A DNA stretch of 64,000 nucleotides from Lanius collurio (GCA_020086605.1 JACBWW010000003.1:2355586-2419585); one strand, 5' to 3'. Counted from the stretch's first letter, positions 1 through 14,000 are shown. Notes: generated by a model not told the origin, from the letters alone. Program-made: numbers and translations.

Positions 1-386
1 CAATTTTCCTCAATAGCTGCACAACTCTGACAGTTTAAAGCTAGTTTACAAGCAGATTAAGGGCACTGCTTTATAAATTAGGTTTAAAATAAACTGTAAA
101 AAGGACAGAAGGAATCTCCCTTGCTGAATTTCTATGTTCAACTTAATTCAAGGCAGGCCAAGTTTCCACATCAGTTCAGATCAGAGAGAATCATAAGCTT
201 CTTTTTGTAATGACCAGATAGCCAGACTATCTCGTGTGCAAGGTCAGAAGTAATTTCCTTCTTTCTGAAATACTGATGAACTGTGTCTGTGCTTGGGACA
301 ACACGGGGACCACAGTTTGCTTTAATCCAGCGAGTGATTTAGCCTTTCATTTCCTTGTTCTCTCTTTTCTCTTGTATTGCCTTCAG

Positions 387-449
387 AAATTAAGTAGCCA
401 CAGTTGTATTTTATATCCTTTAAAAGACCTGGGACAGGCCTGCATTAAG
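387..449 (+). CDS. Weak exon-like segment, unknown gene
   Basis: This 63-bp segment follows a long pyrimidine tract ending in CTTCAG and is followed by AAG|GTAAAA. One frame is open across it, phase 0 at both ends, starting KLSSHSCILYPLKDLG. The composition (many Ser, Cys, Leu) is not especially protein-like, and 21 open codons are common by chance in this DNA. I do not recognise a family. If real, it would be an upstream exon of the plus-strand candidate gene that ends near 50.5 kb. No linking exon was established. Confidence 0.12.
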
Positions 450-1250
450 GTAAAAAAACTAGGAGAAAGAAAATACAGGCAAAGCTTATCACTAAGATCT
501 GATGGTTTTTCCTACTGTCACTGCCTAAGTTGAGCACGAGGACTTTTTTGAGGGGGGACAGAATTTATTTTTCTTTTTGTATCAAAATATTTTTTCTTGG
601 AAAACTCTAACATTATATTGATATAAAACTCCCTAACATCAACACAATGTGTTCCCACCCCATTAAGGTCCAATGCCAGTCATTTCAGCAATTTCATACT
701 GATATATTCTACTCCACTGATCAAACTGCTTTAATAGGCGCAACCATCAATTATGTGTATAAATACCTTACATGCTGATCATATATCATAAATATTCAGA
801 GCTGAGCCTTGGTCAGCTATGCATGCAGATCAGACACAGCACCAGTAAGCACAAGAGAAATATTTCCTCTTTCACCTTGCTTTGCTGGAAGTAGTATTTG
901 ATCCTATGAAGTGTTGCTGGATCTTTGGGTGATGTCCTATTTATATATCACTTCCAGTGTGTGAGGTTACCTTTCTACTCGGCATTACCTTTGATGTCCT
1001 TACTCACAAGAATGAAAACTGGAAAAATTACAATTTCCCTTCAGTTCTGTCTTACTGTTTATAGCTATGGGACCTGCACACTGGTAAAAACTTTACTGTT
1101 GGCCACTTTGTGATTTAATTCCTCTAGTTAATGCTCTGTTAGGTATTGGAGTGGTTCTATCAGTATTAGAACCTTGTTTTGGAGGATAAAATAACTATTT
1201 TGATTCATGAGTTATAGGAAAACATCTGCTACCTTTTGGTAATGATATGG
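450..1250. other. Unique AT-rich sequence, nothing identified
   Basis: AT-rich non-repetitive sequence with short chance open frames only. No repeat family, RNA gene or convincing splice-site pair was seen here. Confidence 0.5.
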
Positions 1251-2337
1251 TATATTGGGTTTTTATGGCCAGGTTTTGGTAGTGGGGGACTACAGGCATG
1301 GCTTTTGTGAGAAGCTGACAGAAGCTTCTCCATGTCTGGCAGAGCCAATTCCTGGTAACTCCAAAGCTGGACATGCTGCTGGTCAATGCTGGGCCAATTA
1401 GAAATGGTGGTAATGCCTCTGTGATGACAGATTTAAGAAGGAAAAAAGTTACTGTGCAGAAGTAATGGCAGAGAAGAGCGGGGTGAGAACATGTGAGAGG
1501 AACAGCCTGGCAGACACCAAGGTCAGTGAAGAAGGGGGAGGAGGTGCTTCAGGAGCCAGAGCCAAGAGTCCCCTGAAATCCGTGGTGCAAACCATGGTGA
1601 AGCAGCTGTGCCCCTGCAGCCCACAGGGCGATCCAAGGGATGGAGAGATCCACCCACAGCCCATGGAGGAGCCCCACACCAGAGCAGGTGGATGCCTGAG
1701 AGGAGGCTGCAATGCTATGGGAGGCCCATGCAGGAGCAGGCTTCTGGCAGGGACCTGCAGACCCGTGAACAGAGGAGCCCAAGCTTCAGCAGGTTCTCTG
1801 GTAGGACGTGTGACCCTGTGGAGGTCCCACCCTGGAGCAGGCTGTACCTGAAAGACTGCACCCCATGAAAAAGTGACCAGCGTTGGAGCAGTTTGTGAGC
1901 TGCTGCCTGTGGGATGGACTCACTTTGGAGAAGTTCATCCTGGAGGACTGTCTCCCGTGGGAGGGACCCCACACTGGAGCAGGGGAAGAACTCCTGTCCC
2001 TGAGCAGCAGGAGAAACAGTGTGTGATGCACTGGCCATAACCCCCATTTCCTGTCTGCCTGCACTACTGTAAGGAAGGAGGTAGAGCTGGGAAGGAGGAG
2101 TGGTGGAAGGTGTCTTTAAGATTTATTTTACTTCTTACTATCCTACTCTGATTCTATTAAGAGTAAGTTCAGTTACTATCCCAAATTCAAGCCTGTTTTG
2201 CCCATGACACTATTTGGTGAGTGTCCTTATTCAACTCATGAAATCTTAGTTATATTTTTTCTCCACTATCCACTTGTAGAGGGGAGTGACAGCAGTTTTG
2301 GTGGATTTCTGGCATCCAGCCAGGCTTAATCCACTTC
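1251..2337 (+). mobile_element. LTR-type (ERV-derived) avian repeat, near full length, decayed
   Basis: About 1.1 kb that I recognise as a common avian LTR-like interspersed repeat. The 5' part has the landmark TTTTGGTAGTGGGGGACTAC. The middle is a GC-richer block of degenerate ~35-bp motifs repeating 'CTGGAGCAG', 'CCCTGTGG' and 'CCCACACTGGAGCAGG'. The 3' part has CCTGTTTTGCCCATGACA and ends near CTGGCATCCAGCCAGG. Open frames of 77-128 codons here are by-products of the GC-rich block and show no retroviral gag, pol or env similarity. The AATAAA expected before the TTTTGCCC motif is mutated. Two shorter copies of the same family lie reversed at 28752 and 32361. The family name is not assigned and the ends are approximate to ~20 bp. 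Confidence 0.72.
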
Positions 2338-5300
2338 ATAAAGTAACCAATTTCACAGATTTCTATCCCCATTGCAAACAAAATAATGTTCAAATTGCAG
2401 CTGAACACCCAGTTTGGATCATATGACAACCTCAATACATTTTGAAGTTCTTCATGCACAGCTGACAAACTGCCATTGGTAACTGTGCACTAAAACACAC
2501 AGAATGTGTATCAATAAACTGGTACTATAACCACTGCCCACAAGTGCATTTTTACATCTCTCACCTTGAATATCTCGATGCTGAGGGACCATAAAGATAG
2601 ATGGAACAGTCCTGGAAATGGAAGATCTCATCTCCCTTATTCTCAGTATGCTTTGGCAGCAGTTCTTGCTCCTCTGGAAGGCTCAATTTTCTCCCCATTT
2701 TTTAAGGAATCAAGTTTGGTGGTTTGGTGGTTTTGGGGGCTTTTCTTATTTCTGTACTTCAGGATACATAAAACTAGATGACCATAATCTGGCAATCATA
2801 GACAAAAGACCTCCTTACACTACTGTCTGTTGTCCCTTTAAGATCTTCCTCTTCTCTTGAATTGTTGTCCAGGAAGAAAAACAACTCCTGTGAGGTGGAA
2901 TAGTATAAATTAAGAGCATGCAACTCTAGGATAAATTATTTCCCAGTATCGTTTTCTTTGAAATTCAAACATATTTGCCAGTTGAAACACAAGACCGATT
3001 TCTGTGCTAGGTCTTTCAGACAGGTGTTTTTTTTCACTTTCTGAGACAAATACGTCTGTATTTAACTTATCTTCTAGGAGTTCCTACTGGTTGGTAGGAT
3101 AATCTCATTATCATTTCAAAGTGCTTTAACTTCTTGATATTGTGTGGGTTGTAAGCTGGTAGCATGGCAAAGTGGCAAAAAGTTTGGTTGCTTTATATCT
3201 ATTCTTGCAGAGCTACAGGTTGTGTTTCTTTTTGGGGGCAGAAGATCTTTGTTCTTTTTAGCATTTTGTGGAAGTTTAACAAGCCACTAGGATAAAAATC
3301 AATTAACCTGTAAACTTTTTTATTTTACAAAACTGATTACAAGAGACTAGTACAATCAACAAATCAAATTTGTAGCTGGAGTTGCATTGATTGTAGCTTA
3401 GTTGATTAAATTGATTTGTTAATGAATTAGTATCTGTGTGAAATTAAATCAACAGCATCCAGTTGTGGATGGAAGATTCAAATTATGAAGTTATTCAGCA
3501 AAGCTAGAGAACTGCAAGGAATTTAACAACTCTCCAGCTCTTCAAGACACAGTTCTGACAATCAGATTTGCTTCATGAATTGATTTTTTATTTTCATTTT
3601 TCCCTTTTTTCTGTTCTGCTTTAGAGAAGGTGGGACTCACAGTGCCAAAATATATGTTTACAGTGTAAATGTTGATGTAGCCAAGCTTCTCAGTTAGCAT
3701 CTTTTTAGTTCATAGAAAGTAATAACTATTTGTAGGATGTACATGAGTCCATTCTAAATTATGCGTTGAAAATTGGTCACCTAAATCATATTGTCCAAAT
3801 TTTTATTTCTCTTCATTGACTCTAAAGAAAGTGCAGGGTATTAACTTAGGCTGTAGACATCTTCATTGCAGATCTAAAATATTAGGTGGAAATTATCTTA
3901 CCAAGACAGCTCAATTTCTTTTTTCCAGAAGATTAGTCTCACAGAAACACACTCTTGCTGTCTCCGATAAAGCATGCTTATTGAAGGTAACATTTGCTAA
4001 AATGTAGATACTGCAGTGTTAGCACTTCTCTTGCCCACAGATGTGTATTCACACTTTGTGAAGTGATACAGCAAAATCAGTAATCAGGAGGCAGAAAACC
4101 ACAATGCTATAAAACAGAAGAAAAGGAAACAGTATTTAGAGAAGAAAGAAGCTCCTCTGCTGGCAAGGAACTGAGCTTTTCAGAAGATGACACAGACGAA
4201 GGAGGCTGCAAGTAAGCCTCTGGTTTGCAAAGCAAGTTTGCACTTTTCTTACTGCATGGACTTTACTGCATAAAACTACCAAGCTACTGATCATTTTTGG
4301 TCATAGAGGTCTAGAACAAATGCACTATCTCTGGAGCATAGTTGGACACATATTTCCTTCTCAAAGAGGAGCTAAGAATAAATCATATTATCTGGTAAAG
4401 TGGCCTAGTTCTGATTAAGAGCTAAGAATATAACTTTTAGTTAAGTAATTCTTCAACTTTTTCTCTGTAATTTACACATCATGTACTGGGTTTGTGATTG
4501 TTATACGATATATATACATTCCAACAATCACAATCAAAGAAGTAAGAAAGAATAGTCTTAGCAGTAGGAATTTGCAAATGATACTACATCTCTCCTTTGG
4601 GGGGGGTCGGCAGTGGGAGTGCCATTGAGTTCAGTTTCTTTGCTCTCTAGTTTAGGTATAGCCAGTTACTTTTCCATCCTTTTGGTAATTTACAGTTACC
4701 TTTTTCTTTTATCTTTGTTTTGTAAATGGGAGACTTGATAGATTCCTGATAACTTACCAAGCAGCAGAGATACCCCTTGAGGAGTCCAGTCCCTCCCATG
4801 CTTGCATCTCAGGAGAAGATCCCATGGGAACTCACACCTCCTTGGTGAGTCAGCCCAGTGCCTAAGGCCCAGAGACCACATTGTCCTGGTGTCATGGAGC
4901 TGTTTAAGACATTTCCCCTTGTGCTGAGACCTCCTATCTGTGTCAGGGTTTTACTAGGGCCACCCAGCAAGAACACAAGAAGCAGAGGAGGAGGCCTCTG
5001 GTTGATAATTTCCCCAGGAGCAGGAGCCCTGGTATGCAGCAGTGATTCTAGCAGAAAAAGAAATTATTCCATGATTTCTTTTATGTGACTTGAAGTATTG
5101 ACTGTCAGCTCTACTGGTAGAAGGCTGCTTTGCCAGTTCAGCTGTGCCTCCACAAGGGAAGGCTTACAAGCTGTATCAGTACTTTGTCAAATCTGAAATT
5201 ATTGGAATAAATGTATGTAAATCTTCAGATACATTCAAGAGCTCAAGTGTAAATATTCATCACTCTTAAGATTAAGGAATCTAATAATGTTTTATAAGAG

Positions 5301-5511
5301 ATAGGCTCCTGAACTCTAGCTGTTTCTTATCTGCTACAATAATTTTGTAAATGATTCTGAGTAGGAGGTTCTTATTCATTTTGTTAATGTACTCTCTCTG
5401 ATACAACCATCCTTTGTGAAGGATGCTTACATTTTCTTGACTGTCGTTCAGCTGGTTGGCAGATAACCTTCTTATCCTAGCATTCTCTAAAATTTTCCAA
5501 ATAGAACTTAC
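2338..5511. other. Unique AT-rich intergenic or intronic sequence
   Basis: Mostly unique AT-rich DNA. It holds an inverted repeat at 3358-3420, an 11-bp hairpin at 4492-4533 and an 8-G run near 4600. A weak exon-like stretch sits around 3937-3989 (pyrimidine tract, then an open frame containing KHTLAVSDKACLLK, then a GTAACA donor). None of these supports a gene by itself. Confidence 0.4.
4492..4533. repeat. Hairpin-forming inverted repeat
   Basis: TTGTGATTGTT at 4492-4502 is the exact reverse complement of AACAATCACAA at 4523-4533. This gives an 11-bp perfect stem around a 20-nt AT-rich loop containing TATATATA. It could be a remnant of a small palindromic element or chance. No function is implied. 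Confidence 0.6.
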
Positions 5512-5603
5512 CCTTATCTAAATTGGATGCTCCAAGTGCTGCTCTGACATCTTCATGCAGCTGAGAGCTAGTGGCAACACCTTCTTGCTGCAGCCTTTTT
5601 TTT
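5512..5603 (-). CDS. Exon-like segment on minus strand, unknown protein
   Basis: On the minus strand a TTTTTCCTTAG acceptor precedes a 92-bp open segment ending at a strong donor, AAGG|GTAAGTT. The frame reads KKRLQQEGVATSSQLHEDVR and then AALGASNLDK. It is rich in Ala, Gly, Glu, Asp, Lys and Gln with no Cys, Phe or Tyr, which is unlike typical noncoding translations here. The entry phase needs two bases from an upstream exon. The candidate at 10282-10453 supplies them if its GAG|GTTAAG donor is used. I do not recognise the protein. Chance or a decayed exon remains possible. Confidence 0.33.
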
Positions 5604-8600
5604 CTAAGGAAAAATAAGTAATCTGGAGGAAAAAAAAAAACAAAGATAAAATAGTAGTGCATCTGAATCCTTCAGAACTCAAGTACAATTTAATTCACAT
5701 AGACAAGCTCCATTGAAGGATATTAATGTTCCTAAATGAATATTAATAACCTAAAAAAGTGAAAAGATTAGGGCTAGGGCCAGGAAGGGAAACATAGGAA
5801 AAGTTTAAATAGCAAACAAGTATGCACAACAGGTAATGTAGGTTTTCCCTCATTCCTGGCCATTGGAGATCTATACATTGCTAGTTTTAGGTCTAATGAT
5901 AAATTACAAGATTTATAGTTTAGATGGGAATGCTTCAGTTTTAATTTGTTTTACAAGTTTCACCTTAAATATAAGACAATTGGGACCAGAATTGACTTCC
6001 AACAAAGAAACTTGATTTGCCTGCTGCACTATGATTATAATGCTGCTCTGAGCTTGTAGAATATTCCTGTGTCGTGTTCCCTCTCCTCTTGTGAAGCAGA
6101 GATCCCATTATACCTCTGTTGAATTGTGTAATGAGGAGCTAAAAAAACTCCTACTGTGACTTAAAGACCCAAATAGAATAAGATTTCTGAGAAGGAGATA
6201 AGATCTTCTTTTGAATTAAAGAAAAACATCCCATCATGTTTCTTATTTTTAAAATTAACTTCCATGCCAAGAAAAGTAGGGAAAACAAACACTAATATAT
6301 TGAAAGCTAATATGTGCATAATTATACTCTGCTCAATTTAATTAAAAAAAAAAAAAAGTACTGCAGCTGTCTAGCCATTATATATATTACTGTATACTCT
6401 TCCTTTACGATCTTTTCTACTTTTTATTCCTGTGTAGGAATAAATGGAGACCTTAAAGAGAAAATCTCCAAACAAAATTATTTTTACTCTCTATGAGTGT
6501 ATTTTCCATCTGCTACAATATCATTCTATTCCCTTCAGTTACAGCTCTTACGGCACAGTATCTCAAAGTGTTCGTTTTTTATGCTATTGAAGTTCTAGAA
6601 AATTTGAAACAGGTCTTTGTAGTATCCAAGAATTCCTTCAAAGAAAAAAAAAATCAACAAATTGATGTCCTGTTTTTCTGCCTTTCTAATAGCAAAACAA
6701 AATATATGAGGTTATTTCAGGTTGGTTAGGAAGATCACAAATTGTATCCCCAGAATGATAGTTTCAAGAGAGGATGGCTATAATGTACTCTCCTCTGTGT
6801 TTATAAGCCAGTCTGAAGAGCAGGCTGTCACTTGAGAAATTTCTACCTGTTGTTCTATTAACAAGCAAGGAAATAACAGATCATTGCAAGAAGAGGAAAT
6901 ATTCAGAAAAGGTTATAGATAAGACTTCCAATTAACTCGGCTACCCCAGGTATTATTGAAATCTGGAACCTTTGGCAGTTTTCCTCATCAGATTTATATG
7001 CAGTATATCAATATTCAGCTTCTTCACAGCTGAATACAGCATTCAGATGTATTTTTTGCTAGGTAGTAGCTAGTGTATTCTCTGTAATGAGTTTTCCTGT
7101 GAACATGCTATTCATGAGACCTTGGTTTTAACAAGTAATGTGGTATGATGGCATACATATATCAAGCTTTCTCCTCTTGGCACAAAAATTTGTGTGGGCT
7201 TGTTATTGACTATTATCTAGTAATCATAGTTTTCAAAGCGTTAGTTCAAGGGTACTAGCTGTAATATGTCCACTACAAATGATTAAAAATCAACAACTTG
7301 ATGTTAAATTTGCATATTTGTATAACTTGGAGGGGAAAGAATGTAAGACCTGTGTTGTTGTTGCTTCTTATGCAACTTGGATGAGCGTGTCTCTGTGCTG
7401 TGTAGCAGTGTGTGCAGTGTCATTCAGTCACACATTTCATCCCTAGGCCCCAACTCATACTGATCTTGCATTTTTCCTTCTGCAGAAGGATGTCTCTGTG
7501 TGCATTACTGCCGCTGTTCCTTAACAGGATTTTCTGGTTGCTATTGCTAGGTAGGGCTAAACAGAAACCTCTAAAAAAATCTTGTAATGAAATGTTTATT
7601 TCTCTTTAACTGTCTATCTGCCAGAACATATTCTTATCCTATGGCTCTACCACATCGTATCTCTGAGCTGACTGTATTACCTTCCTTTGGTTCTCATGTT
7701 CCTTGAACTGTTCAGGAGGATTCCTCCATGATTCACTCCCCTTAAATAGCAGAAAAAAATCTCCTCTAGACTGAGTTTCAGGGTATGACTTAATCTGGTT
7801 TGTCAGTGCCCAGATGCAGAGCTTCAATTCTTGCCCCTCAAAGCCTAATGTCTTGCTCACACCACCTACCTTCTGCCATCTACAGCAAACCAGTTCAGGT
7901 CACTGAAATAGCACAAAAATAACTTGGTAAAATCTGCTTAGACAGACCTTGCAACTTCACCCTTTGCACAGTAAGCATCCCTCTGTGAACAAAACATCAG
8001 AAAAGGGCTACTGACTGTTGGTAAGTTGCCTTTTGCACCTTGCCAGCATGCTGGGGAGCTGTGTTGTGCCCACTCTAATTGATGGGAAAAAAATAGCACA
8101 ATATGGCAAGGCAGGAAAATGTTAGCATTTGTCCCAAGCCTATCTGGAAGAAAAAAGTCTGTGAGTCTATCTAATGTAAAAATATTCTGAATTCACTTTA
8201 CACTTTCAAAAATGTAGCTCAGAATAATACAGAGAATCTGTGTCAGCATTTGTTATTGTCCCCTGAACTTTCAAAAATAAGCTTGATTCTCAAGGCTTAC
8301 AGAATTGCATCCCACTGATTTAAGCAGTTTAGAAATATACAAACATACACCTCCACAGCCGTAAAACACTAAACCTGCAAAGCTCTTAGTGCTACTGCCT
8401 AGGATCAGTGTTTCATTTCCTCAGCTCTGTAGTAACCTGGATATTTTTTTACTAACCTGGATTGATACAGATTCCTCAGAAATACTGGCTGCTTTGATGT
8501 CTCTCTTGATAAGACTACCCTATCAGTATGTGGAACAGCAAAGAGATTTAGTCCTCAACTTTTCTAAAAAGGTAAAATTAATAGACAACAGTAGCAGAAA

Positions 8601-10281
8601 AAGAAACACAATGTGCTGAAAACAAAAAAAAAGGACTTTCCTTCAGAGCACAGACATTTTTTATGTGTGCAGCTGTTTTAGATCTGTCTGAATGCTTTGG
8701 ACAAGCATTGCATGGGCTAGTGTAGAGCTGGATTACACTGCATGCAGTCATGCCCATCTCTGCAAGCTTGCCTGGGGCACAGACCTGCACCATGAACCTC
8801 TTCTGAGCCCTAGAGCAACATGTCCATTCCCTCTCCTTTTGGAAAATCTCCAAAGACTCAAAGGGGGCATCAGCCCTAGGCAGTGCTGAGTTGTGATGTT
8901 TTTGTCCTGCTACTCATGGCACCTTTCTGCTGGGTAATCCTGTGATCCTGGCCAGCAAGACAAAAGAATCTTGCTCTCACCTTTACCTGTAAAAGAATGC
9001 TGAAAATCCTGTAAGCATTCAGGAACATACGCATGCTTAAATGAGACATAATGTATTTGTAATGTATTTTTAAGTTATTTTCCCAGGGCAACAAATTGTG
9101 AAGCCAAATCACTAGATGAATTAAGAAAGTTGTAGGCTGTCTCTAATGAAATCCACTTTTTGTGTGTCAAGGCAACGGTATGAATCTGACTACTGACTGC
9201 AAACCATTTTTCCAAGCTTGACACACAAAAGGAATGGACAGTTCTGCAGTCAATACTTTCTGATAAGTAAGGTTCTGATAAGCAGATAATAAAAGTCAAT
9301 CAGCATAAGAAATAGGCAATTTTTGGCAAACTTCTATGTTAATATTAAGGCCTGTCAGGTCACTGTAATGTTTTCTTTGGTCTACCAAAAAGTTGTCTAC
9401 TTGCTAATATGATGTAAAAAATACCCTTTTTTATTTGTGATGTTTGGTCTTGCAGGCAATTGGTGAAAGTGAAGGCATATACAAACGAGTTTTAGTTTAG
9501 GATTGGAGCAATAGCTGTTCAATTTTTATGTTGTATTTTCCCAGTAATGCAGACATGTTCAGAAGCTTATCTGTCAGACAGGTATGGACAATCATTCAAC
9601 TTTGAAGCATTCATCCTTATCATCATCCTTATCAGAGTCACATTCATCCACTTGGACATTGCAAATCAATAACTGGGAATGATTTGGGGAGCATTGTGGC
9701 AAAACAGTCTCTCAGAATAGTGGATATTGTGTATGTGTTTTGCGGTTGGTTAAATTCACATGTTTAATTCTACCTACAAGTTGCTGCTAGATATGCCCTT
9801 TTAGTGATTCAGTGTTCAGTAGACATCTTTTTAAATTCAGGTTTAGGCAGAACTACGTTTGAGTTAAAGGACTTCTACTCAGAAATTGTGGCAATTCTCT
9901 TTAGTACAGAATGTCAACAACATTATTTCAATAATTTTATTCCACGTTATTTAAATCTTTCAGTAAAAAGCACAACCTGTATCCAATATCTGTACTTGAA
10001 CTATAATATGTTTTTTTAGAAAAGCATCAATCTGATTTGACATTAGTGGAAAAATGTAGCATACCATCTTTTTTTTTCCCAGTAGTTAATTACCATTCCT
10101 GGTTTAAATTAAATACACTAGTAAAAAAACCTGCCTTTTGTCTTTTCTGAATCTGAATGTATTTATATTCAGCTTTCAACCACTGGACCTCTGATAATTA
10201 GGCAGAAGATAAACTCTTCTACTGTCAAACTTCTGCTTCTTGTATTAGATGTGAGACTATGATTAAGACCCAACCCTTAAC
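5604..10281. other. Unique AT-rich sequence
   Basis: No repeat family recognised. Contains several short A/T runs and many chance open frames. A 60-bp minus-strand open segment (7674-7733) sits between a TGCTATTTAAG acceptor and an AAG|GTAATA donor. It was not called because two of its frames are open. Confidence 0.35.
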
Positions 10282-10453
10282 CTCCCCTTTGATGAGCTAA
10301 GTAGATTAACCTTCTGGAGTCTTTCACTAGAAGGCATGTCTTCTAATTCCTTAATCATTCCCTGGGCTCTGTTACGAAGCTTGCCCAATTGCTCAGCATC
10401 CTTCTTGAAATTTGGATGCTTGAAATAGGCAGAGTGTTCCAGCCATAGTGACA
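10282..10453 (-). CDS. Exon-like segment on minus strand, charged helical protein
   Basis: A minus-strand open segment follows an acceptor ending GGCACCAG. The frame begins SLWLEHSAYFKHPNFKKDAE, continues QLGKLRNRAQGMIKELEDMP and then SSERLQK. It is Lys/Glu-rich and looks like amphipathic helix. Codon choice (AAG, CTG, GAG, GCC) looks more coding-like than its surroundings. The 3' end is uncertain: AAG|GTTAAT gives an end at 10311, while GAG|GTTAAG at 10282 makes the phase agree with the segment at 5512-5603. Both donors are weak. The W-LE--AY-spacing vaguely recalls the second half of an RGS domain, but this is too weak to name. Could be a decayed exon or chance. Confidence 0.33.
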
Positions 10454-10849
10454 CTGGTGCCAAATACAGAAGTAATATATTGTCCTTCTGTCCCCCTCAA
10501 TCAAGTCTTATGAGTAAACTGGGAGTTGGGCTGCCTCATTTTATACAGATGAAGCACGGCGACACTGTCTTACCCTTGAGACTTACTGTCATCCTTTTTG
10601 TCATGCTATGTCTGTGGTAGCATCCAGATTCTTATTCACAGTACTGCTCTTCTGCAAGCTTCCTGGAAAGGGGCTTGGTGTGTTTGGCAGGCCTAAATTT
10701 AGCTTTCACATAGAGCTCTCCACTCTGAAAAACACATAGATTTTTTTTCCCTTGATGACGCTCCATTTTAGAGAAGATGTGTAATCATCTGTGGCAGCGA
10801 GTTGACATTTTAAATAGTCACACTGAGCTTCCCTAGAGTAGCAAGAAGT

Positions 10850-11078
10850 GTGTGAGCTAAGAGAGCACCCTGAACTGTTTGCAGTTACGATCATGTATCC
10901 AATGTGTTCCTGGATGGGGAAACAGTAGGAAAACAGAACTGCTGCATGTTGGACCTCTGTCAGTCTCACACCCCAAAAGAGAGGAGTGACTAAATCAACA
11001 CCTAGAATGGCACACAGAAACAGACCAAAGTTAATATTCTATAATTTATTTTCTTTCTAAGTTCTTACAGAGATGCAG
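10850..11078 (+). repeat. Unnamed interspersed repeat, copy 1
   Basis: About 230 bp that matches 14435-14671 in the same orientation at roughly 80% by eye. The best-kept core is TTGGACCTCTGTCAG followed by CTCACACCCCAAAAGAGAGG, with a shared ending TTTCTAAGTT...AAGAGAT. Both copies give the same short minus-strand translation (MRLTEVQHAA), which marks shared descent and not a gene. I could not assign a repeat family. Confidence 0.65.
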
Positions 11079-14000
11079 ATGCTTGGTGGTGCCCTTTTCC
11101 AATATTGCCTCATATTTTTTAGTAATTTCTGTTCCCATAACGTTCTTACCACCCATAGATCTGTCAGCATAGAGAATTATTTAAGAGGTACATTTGAATT
11201 CCTGTTCTTGCCACCTGGCCCTTTATATTTTGGGCCAAATTCCCAAGTGTTTTCATAAGTCTTAGGGTGAAATCAAAGCTTTGAGAAAGTCAGAAGGTAC
11301 TGTGCTGTCAGTATGGTCAGGGCGAGGCTCTTCCCTCAGGCTTTCTCTGCAAGTTCTTAAAGGCTTTTAAGTAAATAGTTGCCTTTGGCTCTTTTTTTTT
11401 TTTTTTTTCCCAGTGCACTTTAAAATTAAAGGCAATATTTCAAATGTAGTCGAGCTGATTTGACCCTTACATTGCCCCCATCTTTCAGAGTGATGTCACT
11501 CAGTCCAGTGCAAAGACCAAGTACACAGTAGAGTGCTTTACTATTTGTTGACAAATAAGAATGTATAGTTCTAGAGAGAGAGCTCAAGGAAGGTCAGTCC
11601 TTGGATTCATTCACCAGCAAAGAATTGTTTCCATTGAAAGGCAAGGATAGAGTAACTTGCATCAGGATTACATAAATCTGGCATCATAGGTGATCTTTCT
11701 TCAAACCTAATATATGCAGTTAGGATCCAATTAAAAATACGAGCACAACTGAATAAATTATGAGTAGATGAGGACTATTACAAATCATTTTGTTAGAAGT
11801 TGTGTAGTGGTAGGATTTACTTTAATGCAGGAAAGCATTCATTTGGCTTCTAACATGTAGTCCAGTTTTTCTACATACACAGTTGTACAAATGACCTTTA
11901 AAGTTGTGTGAAAACATGTTATTGTTTTGAGGTTAAATATTTTCCATGATGGAAAACTTAAAAGGAATCAAACAATGATCAGAACAATAAAGTTGGAAAA
12001 TGAAGTTGCACATACAGGTACTCAGATGTATTTATTTTGTCAAGCTTGAAATTCTGAGAATGAATGAGTGGATCTATGATGAGTAACACACACAAAGGGA
12101 AGAGACATCAGATTTTCAGGAAATGTTAAGGGAGTTTCACAGGTAAAAGATACTGTTTTTTTTTTCTTTTTCTCATTTCTATATAGAGGTCATGTTCACA
12201 TTTACTGTACATCTGAGACATGCTATGTTTTTTAGGAAAGAAGCTGCCTGACTTGGTTTCCTCACCACTTTTCATTAGCAGTAAAGCGACAATATTTCTG
12301 TGTGTTTTATTTCACTATTTTCTTTTTTCAATAGTAACTGTTTATGAGAAAAAAAACCAAAAAGCTGACAATGTTCATCAGCTCTGTCTGGATCAAAATT
12401 AGTCTTTGCATGTGGGAATGGTCAATAGTTTTACAGAAAAGAAGACCATACATGTGACAATGAACTGTTGATTAAGCAATGTTATAAATAATGCAATCAT
12501 CATATCTTAAAGTTATTTCAGAGTTCAGATGCTAATAAAATATTTTAATTAGTATTGCTATTGGAGTTTACACTGCCACATTTGTAAGGTACTCCAGCAA
12601 GGGGCAGTGCAGGACACAGAAAGCAGTTCTTGACAGTAAATCAACTCCTCCCTAGTGAGGTTTGAAACACGTTTATTTCAGTTATTTTCTTGGTTATATT
12701 TGCCAGAGAAGTTCAAGCCAATTAAAATAATCTTAAATTAAGCGAACACTCTTGTCATTGGTCTACACATAATTTCTTAGATGGTGTTAAAAAGGCAAAA
12801 ATCTTTCTTGAAGACATTTAATGACTGTATGTTATTCCTTGGAATTTTTATCTATATTAAGTCTAAGACAGAGCAACACAAGGTCAGGGCTGCAGAATCA
12901 GACCTATATCTTACTTCTTGCCTTTTAAAAAACAACTTCCAGATAGATAAAATTCATAAAATACCCACATATATATATATCCTTTATATAAATCCTCTTA
13001 CAAGCAGAAGACAGGCAATGATTTGCAGCTTTATGCAAGTCAACAGAAAACATCAATCACACCAAAATGTCATTTATGGAGTAAAACAAGACCTGTAAGA
13101 AAGTTTTTATTGAACAAAGTTATTTTCTATAATGGAAAGAATTTCTGCCTTTTTCTTATGCTTCTGTTGACTACATCAATGAGGCAAAAAAGGGCATTAG
13201 AGAGTACAATAGTTGTTCCAGGTTATTTTGCACCTTGGCTTACATTTACCTCCTGTGTGATAATTAACCTGATGATTGATAGTGAATTGAAACACAGGTG
13301 TCAAAATCAGAACTGCATTTCTCTGCTAAATTCTGAGCTTGGCAAAGCCATTTTTTAAAAGTAGCTACCTATTTGCTAATGGCACAGCAGTCTGTGAAAT
13401 GTCATCAGATGGAAAAGATGGAACAGAAAAATACAAGGATGTTCTGAGGTAAATCTGACATCTTGTTTGTGAAAGCTTGGATAAATTCACCTTGTCAGAA
13501 CCAGTAATGTTGCTGCCCTGGAATCTAATTCTAGTTGTCTCCTATATATTTAGTTATACTTATTTTACTTTATATTACTTTATTAATTAAATTTTGAAAA
13601 GATTTTGTATTCCTCAATTTCCATTTAAGGGAGCCATATTTTTTTTTTAACCCATGAGCTTATATTTTCCTTTTGAGAAATGCAGTGGTATGAGTTTAGT
13701 GTAGTTCTAGGAGTGACAAATCCAGGTGCCCTATTTTTTAAGGATGTGCAAGCTATTTTAAAGGATTTGGGTGTTTTATATTAATTTTTTGGAAATTTGA
13801 GAAAAAAATAATTAGTCCATCAATATTAGCTGAGTTAACTGCCTGTTCCTCATTAAACTTCACCTGTTTGAATTAAATACTTCACAATGTTTAGGTTTTA
13901 GTACCAAGTGTGGGTATCCTCAGCAGGCTGGGGTGTAGTCCTGTGTGTTGCTATGTTTGGTAGGTTTGTACTCTCTTCTGCAGTCACTAATGGGTGGAAT

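Noticed and set aside
1465..2047. Frames of 77-128 codons on both strands as possible genes
   Set aside because: They lie wholly inside the LTR-type repeat and exist because of its GC-rich degenerate array. No retroviral or cellular domain is present.
7674..7733. 60-bp minus-strand exon between good splice sites
   Set aside because: Two of three frames are open and neither joins cleanly in phase to both neighbouring candidates, so it was not called.
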